DNA of 64,000 nt, from positions 163,384 to 227,383 of the forward strand of contig JACKKT010000004.1 in the NCBI GenBank assembly GCA_024236295.1. The letters run 5' to 3'. Shown one piece after another: positions 26,516 to 36,473 of the stretch. The stretch's first letter is position 1, and the number at the start of each line of letters is the position of its first letter. Origin of the DNA: Kordiimonadaceae bacterium. GTDB lineage: Bacteria; Pseudomonadota; Alphaproteobacteria; Sphingomonadales; Emcibacteraceae. Made by a program: the position numbers and the translations under genes. The notes under the pieces were generated by a model that saw only the letters and a program-made list of their open reading frames with translations, had not been told where the DNA came from and made no database searches.

Positions 26516-28243
26516 ATGGCGGAAGAAATTGAAGTAATCGTCGTTGGTTCGGGGGCAGGCGGTGGCATGGTTGCGCATACATTGACGGCTGCCGGCGTTA
26601 ATGTGCTTTTGCTTGAAGCCGGGCGCAGATGGGACCCTGCCAAAGACGCCGCCATGTTTCAGTTGCCGAAAGAGGCGCCGTTAAGGGGCGAAACCACACC
26701 GGATAAAAACGAAAATTATTTTGATGCCAATATTGGCGGCTTTGAAATGCCGGGCCAGCCCTATACCAACGGGAAAGATCCTTTTAGATGGTGGCGGTCA
26801 AGGCAGCTGGGCGGCAGGACACATCATTTCGGCAGGCAAACCCCAAGATACGGTCCTGAAGATTTTAAAGTAAAAACCATGACCGGGCGAGAGGTTGACT
26901 GGCCCTTTACCTATGAAGAGCTGGAACCATACTATGACCGTGTTGAAACGATCATGGGAATATTTGGCCCGGATGCAGATGAGGCGGTCTATAATTCGCC
27001 ACTTTCACCCAATCATATCCGCCAGAAACCACCTGCGCCGAGAGCCAGTGAAATGTTGTTTCAAAAAGCGCTTAAAAAAATGGGCATTAAAACTATGGCC
27101 CATCCAACCGCTATTCTGACATCCCCGCTAAATGGGCGTGATCCCTGTTTTTATGCAACAAACTGTATCAGAGGATGTAGCATAGGAGCGGCTTTCGACA
27201 GTGTCACCGCCTATATCAAGCCGGCGGAAAAAACAGGTAAACTTAAAATCCAAACCCATGCAGTTGCCTATCAGGTTTTGACTGATGAAACGGGTAAAAA
27301 GGCAACCGGACTTCGTTATATTGATACCCAGACCGGGGATCATAAGGAAATTAAGGGTAAGGTTATTGTGCTTGCCCCCGGCGCAATGGAAAGCTCACGT
27401 ATATTGTTAAATTCCAAATCGGATAAGGCACCAAACGGGCTAGCCAATTCAACCGGGATGGTCGGTAAATATATTTCTGATACTTTGTTTACTTCGCTCT
27501 GGATTCATGTGCCGGAACTTGACTATGCGCCGCCCCACAACGAAGATGGCGTTTCACAGCCCCATGTATATGCGCCATGGTGGCTGCATGGCGAGGAAAA
27601 GAAAAAAGACGATGCCGATTTTTCAAGCGGTTATAAAATTGAAGTAGACCCCTATCGTGGTGGGCGGTTCGGCCCGCCAACCATGAATGCGACCTTTAGA
27701 ATTATGCTGCATGGAACCAAAGGGCTTTACGGAAAAAAACTGAAAGACCATATGCGGCGATATTATGGCTCACTGATCGGCATTCGCACGCTCGGGGGAA
27801 TGTCGGTTAATGAAAATTGTTATCTGACCATTGATCCGGAAGTTAAGGATAAATGGGGCATTCCAGTTCCAAAATTTTACTGGGAATGGTCGGATGAAGA
27901 TTATCGCCGTGGGGAGCATATGAATAAAACCCTGCATGAACTTGCCAGAAATATGGGGGCAACGGTTATTTATGATGCGTTTGAAAAATCGCGTAAGGCC
28001 GGAAAGATTATGGAGGTCGGCGGAGAGGTTAATCATCAGGTAGGCGGATGCCGGATGGGTGATGATCCAAAAACGTCTGTACTGAATAAATATTCAAGAA
28101 CCTGGGATGTTGACAACCTCTATATCGCCGATGGCGCGCCGTTTGTTACCCATGTCGAAAAGAATCCGACCCTCACCATCATGGCGATGGCAATGAGAGC
28201 CGCAGATAATATTATTGATCGTTTAAAGGGAGACGACCTATGA
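26516..28243 (+). CDS. GMC-family FAD oxidoreductase (copy 1), probable sugar/glucoside dehydrogenase large subunit
   Basis: 575 aa. The FAD-binding loop GSGAGGGMVAH is near residue 12, followed by LLLEAGR. The substrate-domain segment GGRTHHFGRQ and the C-terminal GMC signature are present, with the probable catalytic pair His507 (NHQVGGCRMG) and His546 (FVTHVEKNP). The family oxidises alcohols, especially sugars; members paired with a gluconate-2-dehydrogenase-subunit-3-like protein act as membrane or periplasmic sugar dehydrogenases, including glucoside 3-dehydrogenases. The stop overlaps the next gene by 4 bp. No signal peptide of its own, so export would depend on hitch-hiking with the Tat-signal small subunit. 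A second, very similar GMC gene lies at 28887. Confidence 0.9.
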   Translation: MAEEIEVIVVGSGAGGGMVAHTLTAAGVNVLLLEAGRRWDPAKDAAMFQLPKEAPLRGETTPDKNENYFDANIGGFEMPGQPYTNGKDPFRWWRSRQLGGRTHHFGRQTPRYGPEDFKVKTMTGREVDWPFTYEELEPYYDRVETIMGIFGPDADEAVYNSPLSPNHIRQKPPAPRASEMLFQKALKKMGIKTMAHPTAILTSPLNGRDPCFYATNCIRGCSIGAAFDSVTAYIKPAEKTGKLKIQTHAVAYQVLTDETGKKATGLRYIDTQTGDHKEIKGKVIVLAPGAMESSRILLNSKSDKAPNGLANSTGMVGKYISDTLFTSLWIHVPELDYAPPHNEDGVSQPHVYAPWWLHGEEKKKDDADFSSGYKIEVDPYRGGRFGPPTMNATFRIMLHGTKGLYGKKLKDHMRRYYGSLIGIRTLGGMSVNENCYLTIDPEVKDKWGIPVPKFYWEWSDEDYRRGEHMNKTLHELARNMGATVIYDAFEKSRKAGKIMEVGGEVNHQVGGCRMGDDPKTSVLNKYSRTWDVDNLYIADGAPFVTHVEKNPTLTIMAMAMRAADNIIDRLKGDDL

Positions 28244-28872
28244 GTGAAAAACAAAACTTAAGCCCTAACAGGAGACGGGTGCTGCAAATCATGGCAGTGG
28301 CCGGAACGTCTGCGGCCTATTTAAGCAATTATCCGCATAATGTTGCAAATGCCCAGGTAAGACAGGAAGGGTATGGTCAGGATGTTGATGTTAATAACCC
28401 GGTCGTCACCTGGGATAAAATTCTGGATAATAATCAGCTTAAAAATCTTGCACTGCTCGGAGATATGATTATACCGGCAGATGACAAATCTCCAAGTGCC
28501 AGTCATTTGAATATTACGGATTTTGTCAATGAATGGGTGAGTGCACCATACCCCGATCAGCTAAAAGACAGGGAAACTATTGTTACTGGTCTTGAGCGCT
28601 TAAACGAAGCCGCAAATAAAAAAGATGCCCGTTATTTTTATAATCTGTCGGCGGGGGATCAGGCAACAATGTTTGATGAGCTGGCAAAATCTGTCGAAGC
28701 TGGGAAAGCCAGTGATGCTGATGATCAGTTTTTTACCAGACTGGTTTACCTTTATGTAGGAGGCTATTACACAACGGATGAAGGTATGGCCGATATAGGC
28801 TATGTTGGGAATGTCCCACTTGAAAGTTTTGACGGGCCGCCGGCCGAAATTCGCAAACTTATCGGCGTTTAA
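28240..28872 (+). CDS. Gluconate 2-dehydrogenase subunit 3-like small subunit with Tat signal
   Basis: 210 aa. The N-terminus NRRRVLQIMAVAGTSAAY is a twin-arginine signal. The mature part, with LLGDMIIPADDKSPSA, matches the subunit-3 family that accompanies GMC dehydrogenases. It probably carries the folded GMC subunit through the Tat system and helps electron transfer. It overlaps GMC copy 1 by 4 bp and is followed 14 bp later by GMC copy 2, so one small subunit may serve two large subunits. No haem motif is seen here; the octahaem cytochrome at 15.7 kb could be the acceptor. Confidence 0.87.
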   Translation: MSEKQNLSPNRRRVLQIMAVAGTSAAYLSNYPHNVANAQVRQEGYGQDVDVNNPVVTWDKILDNNQLKNLALLGDMIIPADDKSPSASHLNITDFVNEWVSAPYPDQLKDRETIVTGLERLNEAANKKDARYFYNLSAGDQATMFDELAKSVEAGKASDADDQFFTRLVYLYVGGYYTTDEGMADIGYVGNVPLESFDGPPAEIRKLIGV

Positions 28873-28886
28873 AGGAGGGACTGATT

Positions 28887-30617
28887 ATGGCTGAACAGCA
28901 TGATGTAATTGTGGTCGGGTCAGGTGCCGGTGGCGGCATGATGGTCCATACTTTAACTGCGGCAGGGGTCAATGTTTTATTACTTGAAGCGGGCCGTGAA
29001 TATAACCCTGAAACCGAAGCCGCGATGTTTCAATGGCCAAGGGAAGCACCTTTGCGTGATCAAAGAACCCCTGACAAGAATTCAGGTTTTTTTGATGCAA
29101 CAGTTGATGGCGGATTTGAAGTAAAAGGCCAGCCCTATACAACAGAGGGTGATGGATTTTTATGGTGGCGAGCGCGCCAGCTGGGGGGGCGTACGCACCA
29201 TTTTGGCAGGCAAACGCCCCGATATGGTCCTGATGATTTTAAAAGCAAAACAAGAGTAGGGCGCGGCGAAGACTGGCCGGTTACCTATGAAGAAATGGCC
29301 CCATATTATGATCGGGTAGAAGAAATCATGGGGCTTTTCGGCCCTGATGCTGATGAAGCTGTTTATAATTCACCACAATCCCCCAATCATATAAGGCAGG
29401 AGCCACCAGCGCCGCGTGCAGCAGAAATGATTTTTGCCAAGGCCTGTGAAAAGATGGGCATCAAAACCATGGCCCATCCAACAGCCATTCTTACATCACC
29501 ACTGCATGGACGGCAGGCCTGCTTTTATGCAACAAACTGTATTCGTGGTTGTGCTATTGGGGCCGCCTTTGACAGCGTGACATCCTATATCAAACCGGCA
29601 ATGGAAACAGGAAAACTGACAATCGTGACCAATGCCGTTGTCTATAAAGTACTTATGAATGATGCCGGAGATAAAGCAATTGGTGTTCGTTATATTGACC
29701 GGCAAACAGAAAAACATATTGATGTTCATGCGCGGGTGGTTGTGTTGGCGCCGGCAGCAATGGAATCTTCTCGTATTTTGCTTAATTCAAAAACGGACAA
29801 GGCACCAAATGGTTTGGCGAACTCTTCCGGGAATGTTGGTAAATATCTGTCTGACACCACAGGAGGCAGTCTAATTATTCAGATCCCGTCATTTGAGAAT
29901 TTACCGGCCCATAACGAGGATGGCGTTTCACAACCGCATTTATATGCCCCCTGGTGGCTCCACGGTGAGGAAAAGGAAAAAGCGGGGGCTGATTTTATCG
30001 GAGGCTATAAGCTTGAGGTTGATCCTTATGGTGGCGGACGCTTTGGCCCTCCTGGCATGTCTGATACCTTCCGGGGTATGCTGATTAATCAAAAAGGACT
30101 TTATGGCAAAAAACTGAAAGATTATATGCGTAAGTTTTATGGGTCGGTCATGTCAATTCGCTGTCTCGGCAGTATGACTGTTACCGCAGATAACTATCTG
30201 ACTATAGATCCGGAAGTAAAAGATAAATGGGGCATTCCGGTACCTAAATTTCACTGGAAATGGTCGGATGAGGATTTCAGACGGACGTCGCATATGTATG
30301 AAATGCTTCATAAACTTGCCAAAAATATGGGCGCTATTGTTGTTCATGATCGATTTACGGAAATGAAAAAAGCCGGAAAACTGCTTGGCCCTGGCGGGGA
30401 TACAAACCATGAAGTTGGTGGCTGTCGGATGGGGGATGATCCGAAAACATCGGTGCTCAACAAATATTCGCAGACCTGGGATGTGAATAACCTATATGTT
30501 GCCGATGGTGCACCTTTTGTTACCCATGCCGAGAAAAACCCGACATTGACCATAATGGCGCTGTCCATGCGGGCAGGGGATAATATAATTGAAAGGCTAA
30601 ATCAGGGAGAGTTATGA
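28887..30617 (+). CDS. GMC-family FAD oxidoreductase (copy 2)
   Basis: 576 aa and closely similar to copy 1 along its whole length, by eye about two thirds identical. It has the same FAD loop (GSGAGGGMMVH), the same ARQLGGRTHHFGRQ segment and the same C-terminal pair, His508 and His547. AAGGAGG lies upstream of its ATG, a strong ribosome-binding site. The stop overlaps the DUF1080 gene by 4 bp. Likely arose by duplication around the small-subunit gene, with divergence towards a second sugar or a second oxidation position. Confidence 0.9.
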   Translation: MAEQHDVIVVGSGAGGGMMVHTLTAAGVNVLLLEAGREYNPETEAAMFQWPREAPLRDQRTPDKNSGFFDATVDGGFEVKGQPYTTEGDGFLWWRARQLGGRTHHFGRQTPRYGPDDFKSKTRVGRGEDWPVTYEEMAPYYDRVEEIMGLFGPDADEAVYNSPQSPNHIRQEPPAPRAAEMIFAKACEKMGIKTMAHPTAILTSPLHGRQACFYATNCIRGCAIGAAFDSVTSYIKPAMETGKLTIVTNAVVYKVLMNDAGDKAIGVRYIDRQTEKHIDVHARVVVLAPAAMESSRILLNSKTDKAPNGLANSSGNVGKYLSDTTGGSLIIQIPSFENLPAHNEDGVSQPHLYAPWWLHGEEKEKAGADFIGGYKLEVDPYGGGRFGPPGMSDTFRGMLINQKGLYGKKLKDYMRKFYGSVMSIRCLGSMTVTADNYLTIDPEVKDKWGIPVPKFHWKWSDEDFRRTSHMYEMLHKLAKNMGAIVVHDRFTEMKKAGKLLGPGGDTNHEVGGCRMGDDPKTSVLNKYSQTWDVNNLYVADGAPFVTHAEKNPTLTIMALSMRAGDNIIERLNQGEL

Positions 30618-31300
30618 TCAGATCGCTTTTTAGCTGTGCTATTACTTTTTGTATGATAACGGCAGCTCATGCTCAGGATACAGTCCCCTTATTTGACGGC
30701 AAAACTCTTACCGGCTGGAATACGGAAGAACCCGAATTCTGGCGTGTTGAAGATGGTATGCTGACTGGTGGTGAGCTTGACATGGAGGTTCCAGAAAATA
30801 CTTTTCTGGTAACTAATGGCACATTCCAGAATTTTGAACTTTTCCTTAAAGTCAGATTGCTTGGAAGTGTGGGATTTATAAATTCAGGGTTCCAGATCAG
30901 GAGCATGCCGGTCGATGGAAACGGGGAAATGAGCGGATATCAGGTTGATGCCGGTGATGGCTGGTGGGGGAAGCTTTATGATGAAAGCCGTCGAGATAAA
31001 GTGATTGCAGAATCTGCTGATATGGATGCTATTGATAAAGCGGTAAAGCGTGGCGAATGGAACGAATATCAAATTATTGCTGAAGGAAGACATATTCGGT
31101 CATGGATTAATGGTGTGCCTGCACTGGATTATATGGAAGACGATTTAACAATTCCGCAGGAAGGCCATATTGCCATACAGGCACATGCGGGCGGTAAAAC
31201 CAAGGTACAAGTAAAGGACGTTATAATCAGGCAACTAAAAAGCGATCCGGATTTGCCGACCTGGCAGCAATATGGACTGCCAAAGATCAAAGTAAATTAA
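30614..31300 (+). CDS. Exported DUF1080 (3-keto-disaccharide hydrolase-like) protein
   Basis: 228 aa. A signal peptide ends at about residue 20 (TAAHA). The mature start LFDGKTLTGWN, then EFWRVEDGMLTGG and GFINSGFQIRS, are hallmarks of DUF1080, a jelly-roll family with members that cleave 3-keto-glycosides. Together with the GMC sugar dehydrogenases just upstream (4-bp overlap), this suggests oxidation of a glycoside at C3 followed by cleavage in the periplasm. Single-domain length is normal. Confidence 0.87.
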   Translation: MIRSLFSCAITFCMITAAHAQDTVPLFDGKTLTGWNTEEPEFWRVEDGMLTGGELDMEVPENTFLVTNGTFQNFELFLKVRLLGSVGFINSGFQIRSMPVDGNGEMSGYQVDAGDGWWGKLYDESRRDKVIAESADMDAIDKAVKRGEWNEYQIIAEGRHIRSWINGVPALDYMEDDLTIPQEGHIAIQAHAGGKTKVQVKDVIIRQLKSDPDLPTWQQYGLPKIKVN

Positions 31301-31327
31301 TGGTGTAATCATTTATTGGAGAATGAG

Positions 31328-32734
31328 ATGATCAGAAAACTAATAAAAATAATTCTGGCAGTTTTTATCTTGTTTTTGCTCGTGTGGCAGTTTGCCCCGA
31401 CACTTATTCTTGCACCATATAACGCAATGTCACCTGTAACGACAACATCAACCAATGGCCTTTATATCATCAATGCCAATGACAATGAATTTGTTGAGGG
31501 AAAATCGGATATCAAATTCAAGCATGTTAAACTGGACGGCGACTATAACTCGGAAGGGGCATCTGTTGCCGATATTAATAATGATGGCCTCAACGATGTG
31601 GTAACAGGCCATTACTGGTACGAGGCACCAGACTGGAAAAGACATACTATTAGAACGCCTACAAAAGAAGCTGTATCGATTCCAAGACTGTCAGATCATA
31701 TCAAAATATTTTTTGAAAGCGGTGGTAATCAAAATATCTGGTCCAAAGCTTATCCGCTGGCCTTTTTCACATTTCATGCAGATGTGAACAAGGATGGATG
31801 GATTGATGTGATCGCGGTTGATATTACAAGCGCCGGTTTTTACTGGTTTGAAAACCCGAAAGGGGTTGATGGGGAATGGCCACAACATCTTATCATGAAT
31901 TATACACGCAATGAATCGCCGGTGTTTATGGATCTATTGGGGACGGGTAAGCCACAGGTCATTACAGGGGCCGCAGAAACAGATGAAGCATCAGGAAAAC
32001 TTTATGCTGTTGAATTTCCGGATGAGGGTGGTTATGTGATCCACACCATTGAAGCGGCAAATGAAGGTAGAAATACGGGAGCTACACTCCCTACCCATGG
32101 ATTGGGTGTTGGTGACATTAATGGCGATGGTTTGAATGATGTTATTTTTGGTTCAGGGGAAGGTTTTTTTGACAAGGCTGGCAATCCGGCACCGAGGCAG
32201 TCTTTTGATGAGGGCGGCTGGTATGAGCAGCAGATTGCTGCCGATGGGACGCGGTCATGGAAATGGCACATTATTGATCCTGCTGTATCTTTTTCACAAA
32301 TGCTTGTGATGGATATCAATAAAGACGGACGAAACGATTTCATGAGCGGCATGGGACACGGGCGAGGTGTCTTCTGGTTTGAGCAGACCGGGGACAATGA
32401 ATGGAAACGTCATGTCATTGATGATACCTATACGGATGCTCATGCTGATGAACTTGCCGATATTGATGGTGACGGGGTTGATGATCTGGTTGTTGGCAAA
32501 ACGCCGTTGGCCCATCTTGGCCTAAAGGATCCTGACGAGTTTGGCACCCCTTATTTATACTGGTATAAAATTGTGCAATCAGATGATGGCAAGGTAAGGT
32601 TTGAACGAAATCTTATTGATGATAGTGTAGGCGTAGGTCGTCAGGTTACTGTTACAGACATAAATAAAGATGGCTTGGCTGATGTTGCGGTCGCTACCCG
32701 CTACGGCGTTCATATCTTTCTTCAGGAACCTTAA
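31328..32734 (+). CDS. Membrane-anchored FG-GAP/VCBS repeat beta-propeller protein
   Basis: 468 aa from ATG at 31328, preceded by GGAGAATGAG; an upstream TTG at 31316 is part of the ribosome-binding region. An N-terminal hydrophobic anchor (about 5-25) leads into FG-GAP repeats with calcium-loop motifs: DINNDGLNDV, DVNKDGWIDV, DINGDGLNDV, DINKDGRNDF, DIDGDGVDDL and DINKDGLADV. A seven-bladed propeller facing the periplasm is likely. It follows the DUF1080 gene by 27 bp and ends the operon. Such proteins accompany DUF1080 and sugar-oxidation genes in several bacteria and may bind carbohydrate; no enzyme motif is visible. Confidence 0.82.
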   Translation: MIRKLIKIILAVFILFLLVWQFAPTLILAPYNAMSPVTTTSTNGLYIINANDNEFVEGKSDIKFKHVKLDGDYNSEGASVADINNDGLNDVVTGHYWYEAPDWKRHTIRTPTKEAVSIPRLSDHIKIFFESGGNQNIWSKAYPLAFFTFHADVNKDGWIDVIAVDITSAGFYWFENPKGVDGEWPQHLIMNYTRNESPVFMDLLGTGKPQVITGAAETDEASGKLYAVEFPDEGGYVIHTIEAANEGRNTGATLPTHGLGVGDINGDGLNDVIFGSGEGFFDKAGNPAPRQSFDEGGWYEQQIAADGTRSWKWHIIDPAVSFSQMLVMDINKDGRNDFMSGMGHGRGVFWFEQTGDNEWKRHVIDDTYTDAHADELADIDGDGVDDLVVGKTPLAHLGLKDPDEFGTPYLYWYKIVQSDDGKVRFERNLIDDSVGVGRQVTVTDINKDGLADVAVATRYGVHIFLQEP

Positions 32735-32736
32735 AC

Positions 32737-34080
32737 TTAATCTTTATGGGTAGTAGCTCTGTTGATTATTTTTGTCTGAACCAGATAAATGAAAACGGAT
32801 ATTGCGATGAGTATGGCAAGCCCTTTTGCTTCCTCAAGCGTTAATTGCCAGAGCATCCAGCCAATAACCACGCAGGCAAGAATAGGTATAATTATTTTTC
32901 CTGGCATTTTAAACTGACCATCTTTAGGTAGCCCGTCCCGAATGCGAAGCTTGATAGTAGCAAGGCAGACCCCAAGATAAACGATCAAAATTGATCCCGA
33001 TGCCATAACGGCAAGTGGTTTGAAAGTGCCACTCAGGCCAAGACCGGCTACAGCCGCCGCATAAAATATAATGGCAGCATAAGGTGTTTTATATTTCGGA
33101 TGGACCCGGGCGAGTATTTTTGGCAGTGTTCCATCTCTTGCCGCGGCAAAAATAACCCGTGGAGTTGCCAGCATATCGCCGCTAAGACAACTGAATATGG
33201 ATAAAGTACTACCGACGACAATCAGTTTTAATCCCCAGTCTCCAAAAATTTCACGAGCGGTTATGGCCAATGGTGCATCGGTATTATTGGCCAGTTCGGG
33301 GCCCAGCACTCCTTGGGCAACAGTCTGAAGACCAAGATACAGGATAAAAATAAAGCTAATACCAATGAATATGCCTCTGGGAACAGTTTTTTCAGGATTT
33401 TCAATTTCACCGCTTGCATTCAGGGCACTTTCTGCGCCACCAAATGCAAATATCAGAATAAGGGTTGTCGCACCGATACTGGCCAAACTGGGCCATTCCC
33501 GAATGATGAGATTGTCAAAATTGATATGGAAAATGCCGACAACAAGCAAAAGCGCCAAAGGTAGGAATTTGGCGATGGTATTAACCACATAAAGTCTGAC
33601 ACCGGATTTTACTCCAATAACATTTAGTGTAACCATAAATGTAAATAACAATGTAATAAACAGTATCTTATATGGGGTATATTGCAGTTCCGGCACCACA
33701 GGTGTGATAAAATTTAACATGGCAACGGTCATCGCCGCATCAGATAATACAGCCCAGCCAAACCAAAGCAGCATGGAAACAATAAACCCGGGAAAAGGGC
33801 CAAAAGCTTCCTCGATATAAGCATAAGAGCCGCCACTGCGGGTTATTCTTGTTCCTATTTCGGCATAACAGAGAAAGATCAACGCAATGGCAACCGCACA
33901 GATAATATAGGCAATTATCGCCGCAGGTCCCAGCTTTGCAGCAACGACGCCGGGCAGTGCAAAAATACCTGCACCGACCACAAGATTAAAAATATTGGTA
34001 CCCAGTGCGCGTGTTCCAATGGCCCGTAATAATCCTTCGTCTGTTTTATTTTCCGTGCCGTTCATGAAACCTGCTTTCAA
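32737..34080 (-). CDS. APC-superfamily amino acid permease
   Basis: 447 aa with about 12 hydrophobic segments. The first helix, VVGAGIFALPG, carries the G-A/S-G-I-F substrate-backbone motif of APC transporters, followed by SGGSYAYIEEAFGP. It is downstream of an aldehyde dehydrogenase (37-bp gap), which suggests uptake and oxidation of an amine or amino acid. It is convergent with the FG-GAP gene, leaving two bases between the stop codons. Confidence 0.88.
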   Translation of the reverse strand: MKAGFMNGTENKTDEGLLRAIGTRALGTNIFNLVVGAGIFALPGVVAAKLGPAAIIAYIICAVAIALIFLCYAEIGTRITRSGGSYAYIEEAFGPFPGFIVSMLLWFGWAVLSDAAMTVAMLNFITPVVPELQYTPYKILFITLLFTFMVTLNVIGVKSGVRLYVVNTIAKFLPLALLLVVGIFHINFDNLIIREWPSLASIGATTLILIFAFGGAESALNASGEIENPEKTVPRGIFIGISFIFILYLGLQTVAQGVLGPELANNTDAPLAITAREIFGDWGLKLIVVGSTLSIFSCLSGDMLATPRVIFAAARDGTLPKILARVHPKYKTPYAAIIFYAAAVAGLGLSGTFKPLAVMASGSILIVYLGVCLATIKLRIRDGLPKDGQFKMPGKIIIPILACVVIGWMLWQLTLEEAKGLAILIAISVFIYLVQTKIINRATTHKD

Positions 34081-34117
34081 TAATGAATATTTCGCATTGA
34101 GAATTTTACCAAATTAT

Positions 34118-35545
34118 TCAGCCCCTTACGCCACTAATTGCTTTAACTTCCAGATAATCGTGGAGTCCCCAGACACCTTTTTCCCGACCATTTCCGGAAT
34201 GTTTATAGCCTCCAAAAGGAGCATCTGAACCGCCGCTTTTATAATTGACGAGGATTTGGCCCGCTCTTATTTGTTGTGCAATGACTTGTGCATGATCCAA
34301 ATTCTCGGAGCATACGTAACCAGCGAGGCCATAGTCTGTATCATTAGCGATTTCAATCGCTTCCTCTTCTGTGTCATATCCGATTAGTGTGATCACTGGG
34401 CCGAAAATTTCCTCTCGGGCGATGGTCATGTTATTATTGGCATTGGCAAAAACTGTTGCCTTCACATAGTAGCCTTTTGATAGCTGATCAGGTCGTCCTG
34501 TGCCACCGGTAACAAGGGTTGCACCTTCATCGATCCCTTTTTGAATAAGTCCCTGAATTTTATCAAATTGAACTTTACTGACCACCGGTCCCAGATCAGT
34601 ATTTTCATCATTCGGATCACCAATGATAAGTTTTTCAGCTGTTTCACGGGCAATTTGAATGGCTTTATCCATATATTCATTGGGGACCAGCATACGGGTA
34701 GGTGCGTTACAGGACTGACCACTGTTATTCATGCAAATACGAACGCCGTCTGCAACAGCTTTTTCCAGATTGGCATCACGTAATATTATATTTGCTGATT
34801 TTCCGCCCAGTTCCTGGCTCACCCTTTTGACGGAATTGGCAGATGCTCTGGCAACGGCAATTCCGCCGCGGGTTGAGCCAGTAAAGGACATCATATGAAT
34901 ATCCGGATGGGCGGACATGGCTTCTCCAACTTCAGGACCAATACCGTTAACCAGATTAAATACTCCCGGCGGCACGCCTGCTTCATCAAGGACTTCAGCA
35001 AGGATTAATGCATCAATTGGTGCAATTTCACTTGGCTTCAAGATGACAGTACAACCGGCCGCAAGAGCAGGAGCCACCTTTACTGCAACCTGGTTCATTG
35101 GCCAGTTCCAGGGAGTAATAAGGCCGCAGACGCCAATTGGTTCATAACGGATGATTATGTTGTCCTGTTTTTCTTCAAATTTAAAATTTTTAAGGGCGCG
35201 TAGAGCACTTTCAAAATGTAGTGTGCCAACGATGGACTGATCATTTTTTGCCAGTGTTATTGGGGCACCCATTTCATTTGAAATGGCGAGTGCCACCTCA
35301 TCCCTGCGTTTATTGTAAATATCAATAATTTTTTCCAGAAGAGCGATGCGCTGCTCGACGGTCCATTTGGCATATTTTGGGAATGCGGCCTTTGCTGCTG
35401 CAACGGCTTTATCTACATCTTTAGCGGTTCCCAGACTGATCTGGGCAAATGCGCTTTCTGTTGCGGGATTAATTACATCACAGACATTTGGGACTTCAGG
35501 ATCAACCCATTCACCGTTGATGTAAAATTTTAGATATTGCTTCAT
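34118..35545 (-). CDS. NAD(P)-dependent aldehyde dehydrogenase
   Basis: 475 aa, standard ALDH length. The catalytic residues are visible: Asn147 in TPWNWPM, Glu245 in SQELGGKS and the nucleophile Cys279 in NSGQSCNAP. It oxidises an aldehyde to the carboxylic acid in the cytosol; substrate cannot be read from sequence. AAAGGAGG precedes the start, a strong ribosome-binding site. The APC permease follows in the same direction, and the pair probably handles an amine- or amino-acid-derived aldehyde. Confidence 0.92.
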   Translation of the reverse strand: MKQYLKFYINGEWVDPEVPNVCDVINPATESAFAQISLGTAKDVDKAVAAAKAAFPKYAKWTVEQRIALLEKIIDIYNKRRDEVALAISNEMGAPITLAKNDQSIVGTLHFESALRALKNFKFEEKQDNIIIRYEPIGVCGLITPWNWPMNQVAVKVAPALAAGCTVILKPSEIAPIDALILAEVLDEAGVPPGVFNLVNGIGPEVGEAMSAHPDIHMMSFTGSTRGGIAVARASANSVKRVSQELGGKSANIILRDANLEKAVADGVRICMNNSGQSCNAPTRMLVPNEYMDKAIQIARETAEKLIIGDPNDENTDLGPVVSKVQFDKIQGLIQKGIDEGATLVTGGTGRPDQLSKGYYVKATVFANANNNMTIAREEIFGPVITLIGYDTEEEAIEIANDTDYGLAGYVCSENLDHAQVIAQQIRAGQILVNYKSGGSDAPFGGYKHSGNGREKGVWGLHDYLEVKAISGVRG

Positions 35546-35674
35546 TTTCTGATCGATCCTCCTTTTGACCCTTATAAAGTAATAGCCTTCTTCCCACCTT
35601 GCTCCTTACCTTCTTACATTTTCAAGGTTTTTGCAAAGTACTTTTTCAGTAAAAAATTTTAGGGCGATTTTTAA

Positions 35675-36229
35675 TTACCAGGTTTTATGAACACTGAGCC
35701 CATAAAATCCACTACTGGCTATGGGAGTAATTTCAAAACCTTCATATGGTTTTGTGAATATATAACTGCTAATAATTCCTATGGCAGCACCTGCCAATAC
35801 ATCTTCCGTATAATGTTTGTCGGACTCGACCCTACTGTAGCCAACAAAGGCAGCTCCCAGATATGCGGGAATACCATATTTCCAGCCATAACGCTTTTGA
35901 ATGAAGCTCGCACCCATAAAGGCTCCGGTGGCGTGACCGGACGGAAATGAATCACAGCATTCACCATTTGGTCTTTGCTTGTTAATCGCTTTCTTAAGGC
36001 CAAATGAAACGGCGCCTGCCGTAACCATGGATTCAAGAAACTGAATGGTTCCTTCGTTTCCGTCTTCATATAAAAGTGTGCTGCCAAGACCTACAGCAGG
36101 AATTAAAACGAGCAGAGCGTCTCCTGCTTTTTCAACATCACCTTTTGCCAAGGCAGTTTGTGAATATATTGTGGAATTGAGGATAAAAATAATGGTTAAA
36201 AGTTTTTTTAATTTTGTGGGATGGATCAT
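35675..36229 (-). CDS. PAP2-family phosphatase
   Basis: 184 aa. A signal-like N-terminus is followed by the three phosphatase motifs: KKAINKQRP, SFPSGH and SRVESDKHYTED. The family removes phosphate from lipid phosphates (phosphatidate, undecaprenyl pyrophosphate) at the outer face of the inner membrane, or acts as a small periplasmic acid phosphatase. It is divergent from dgkA across 244 bp, which hints at a role in diacylglycerol/phosphatidate turnover. Confidence 0.88.
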   Translation of the reverse strand: MIHPTKLKKLLTIIFILNSTIYSQTALAKGDVEKAGDALLVLIPAVGLGSTLLYEDGNEGTIQFLESMVTAGAVSFGLKKAINKQRPNGECCDSFPSGHATGAFMGASFIQKRYGWKYGIPAYLGAAFVGYSRVESDKHYTEDVLAGAAIGIISSYIFTKPYEGFEITPIASSGFYGLSVHKTW

Positions 36230-36473
36230 TTTAATTCCCTGTTATTTAAAAATAAATAATTTTATGTATTAATATAGAATTCATGATTGATATTGGATAA
36301 AACAAAAAGAATGGTTTGATTGCCCCTTAAGTGTAAAATTAAATGCATCAGAATTTTGATGATTATAGGCGCGACAATCAATGTTCACAATGTTTTATAA
36401 TTTTAGCCATTTACTATTCTGGTAAGACGACATTAATTTCATTTATTGGTTATCAGAGACAGGAAATTTAAAA

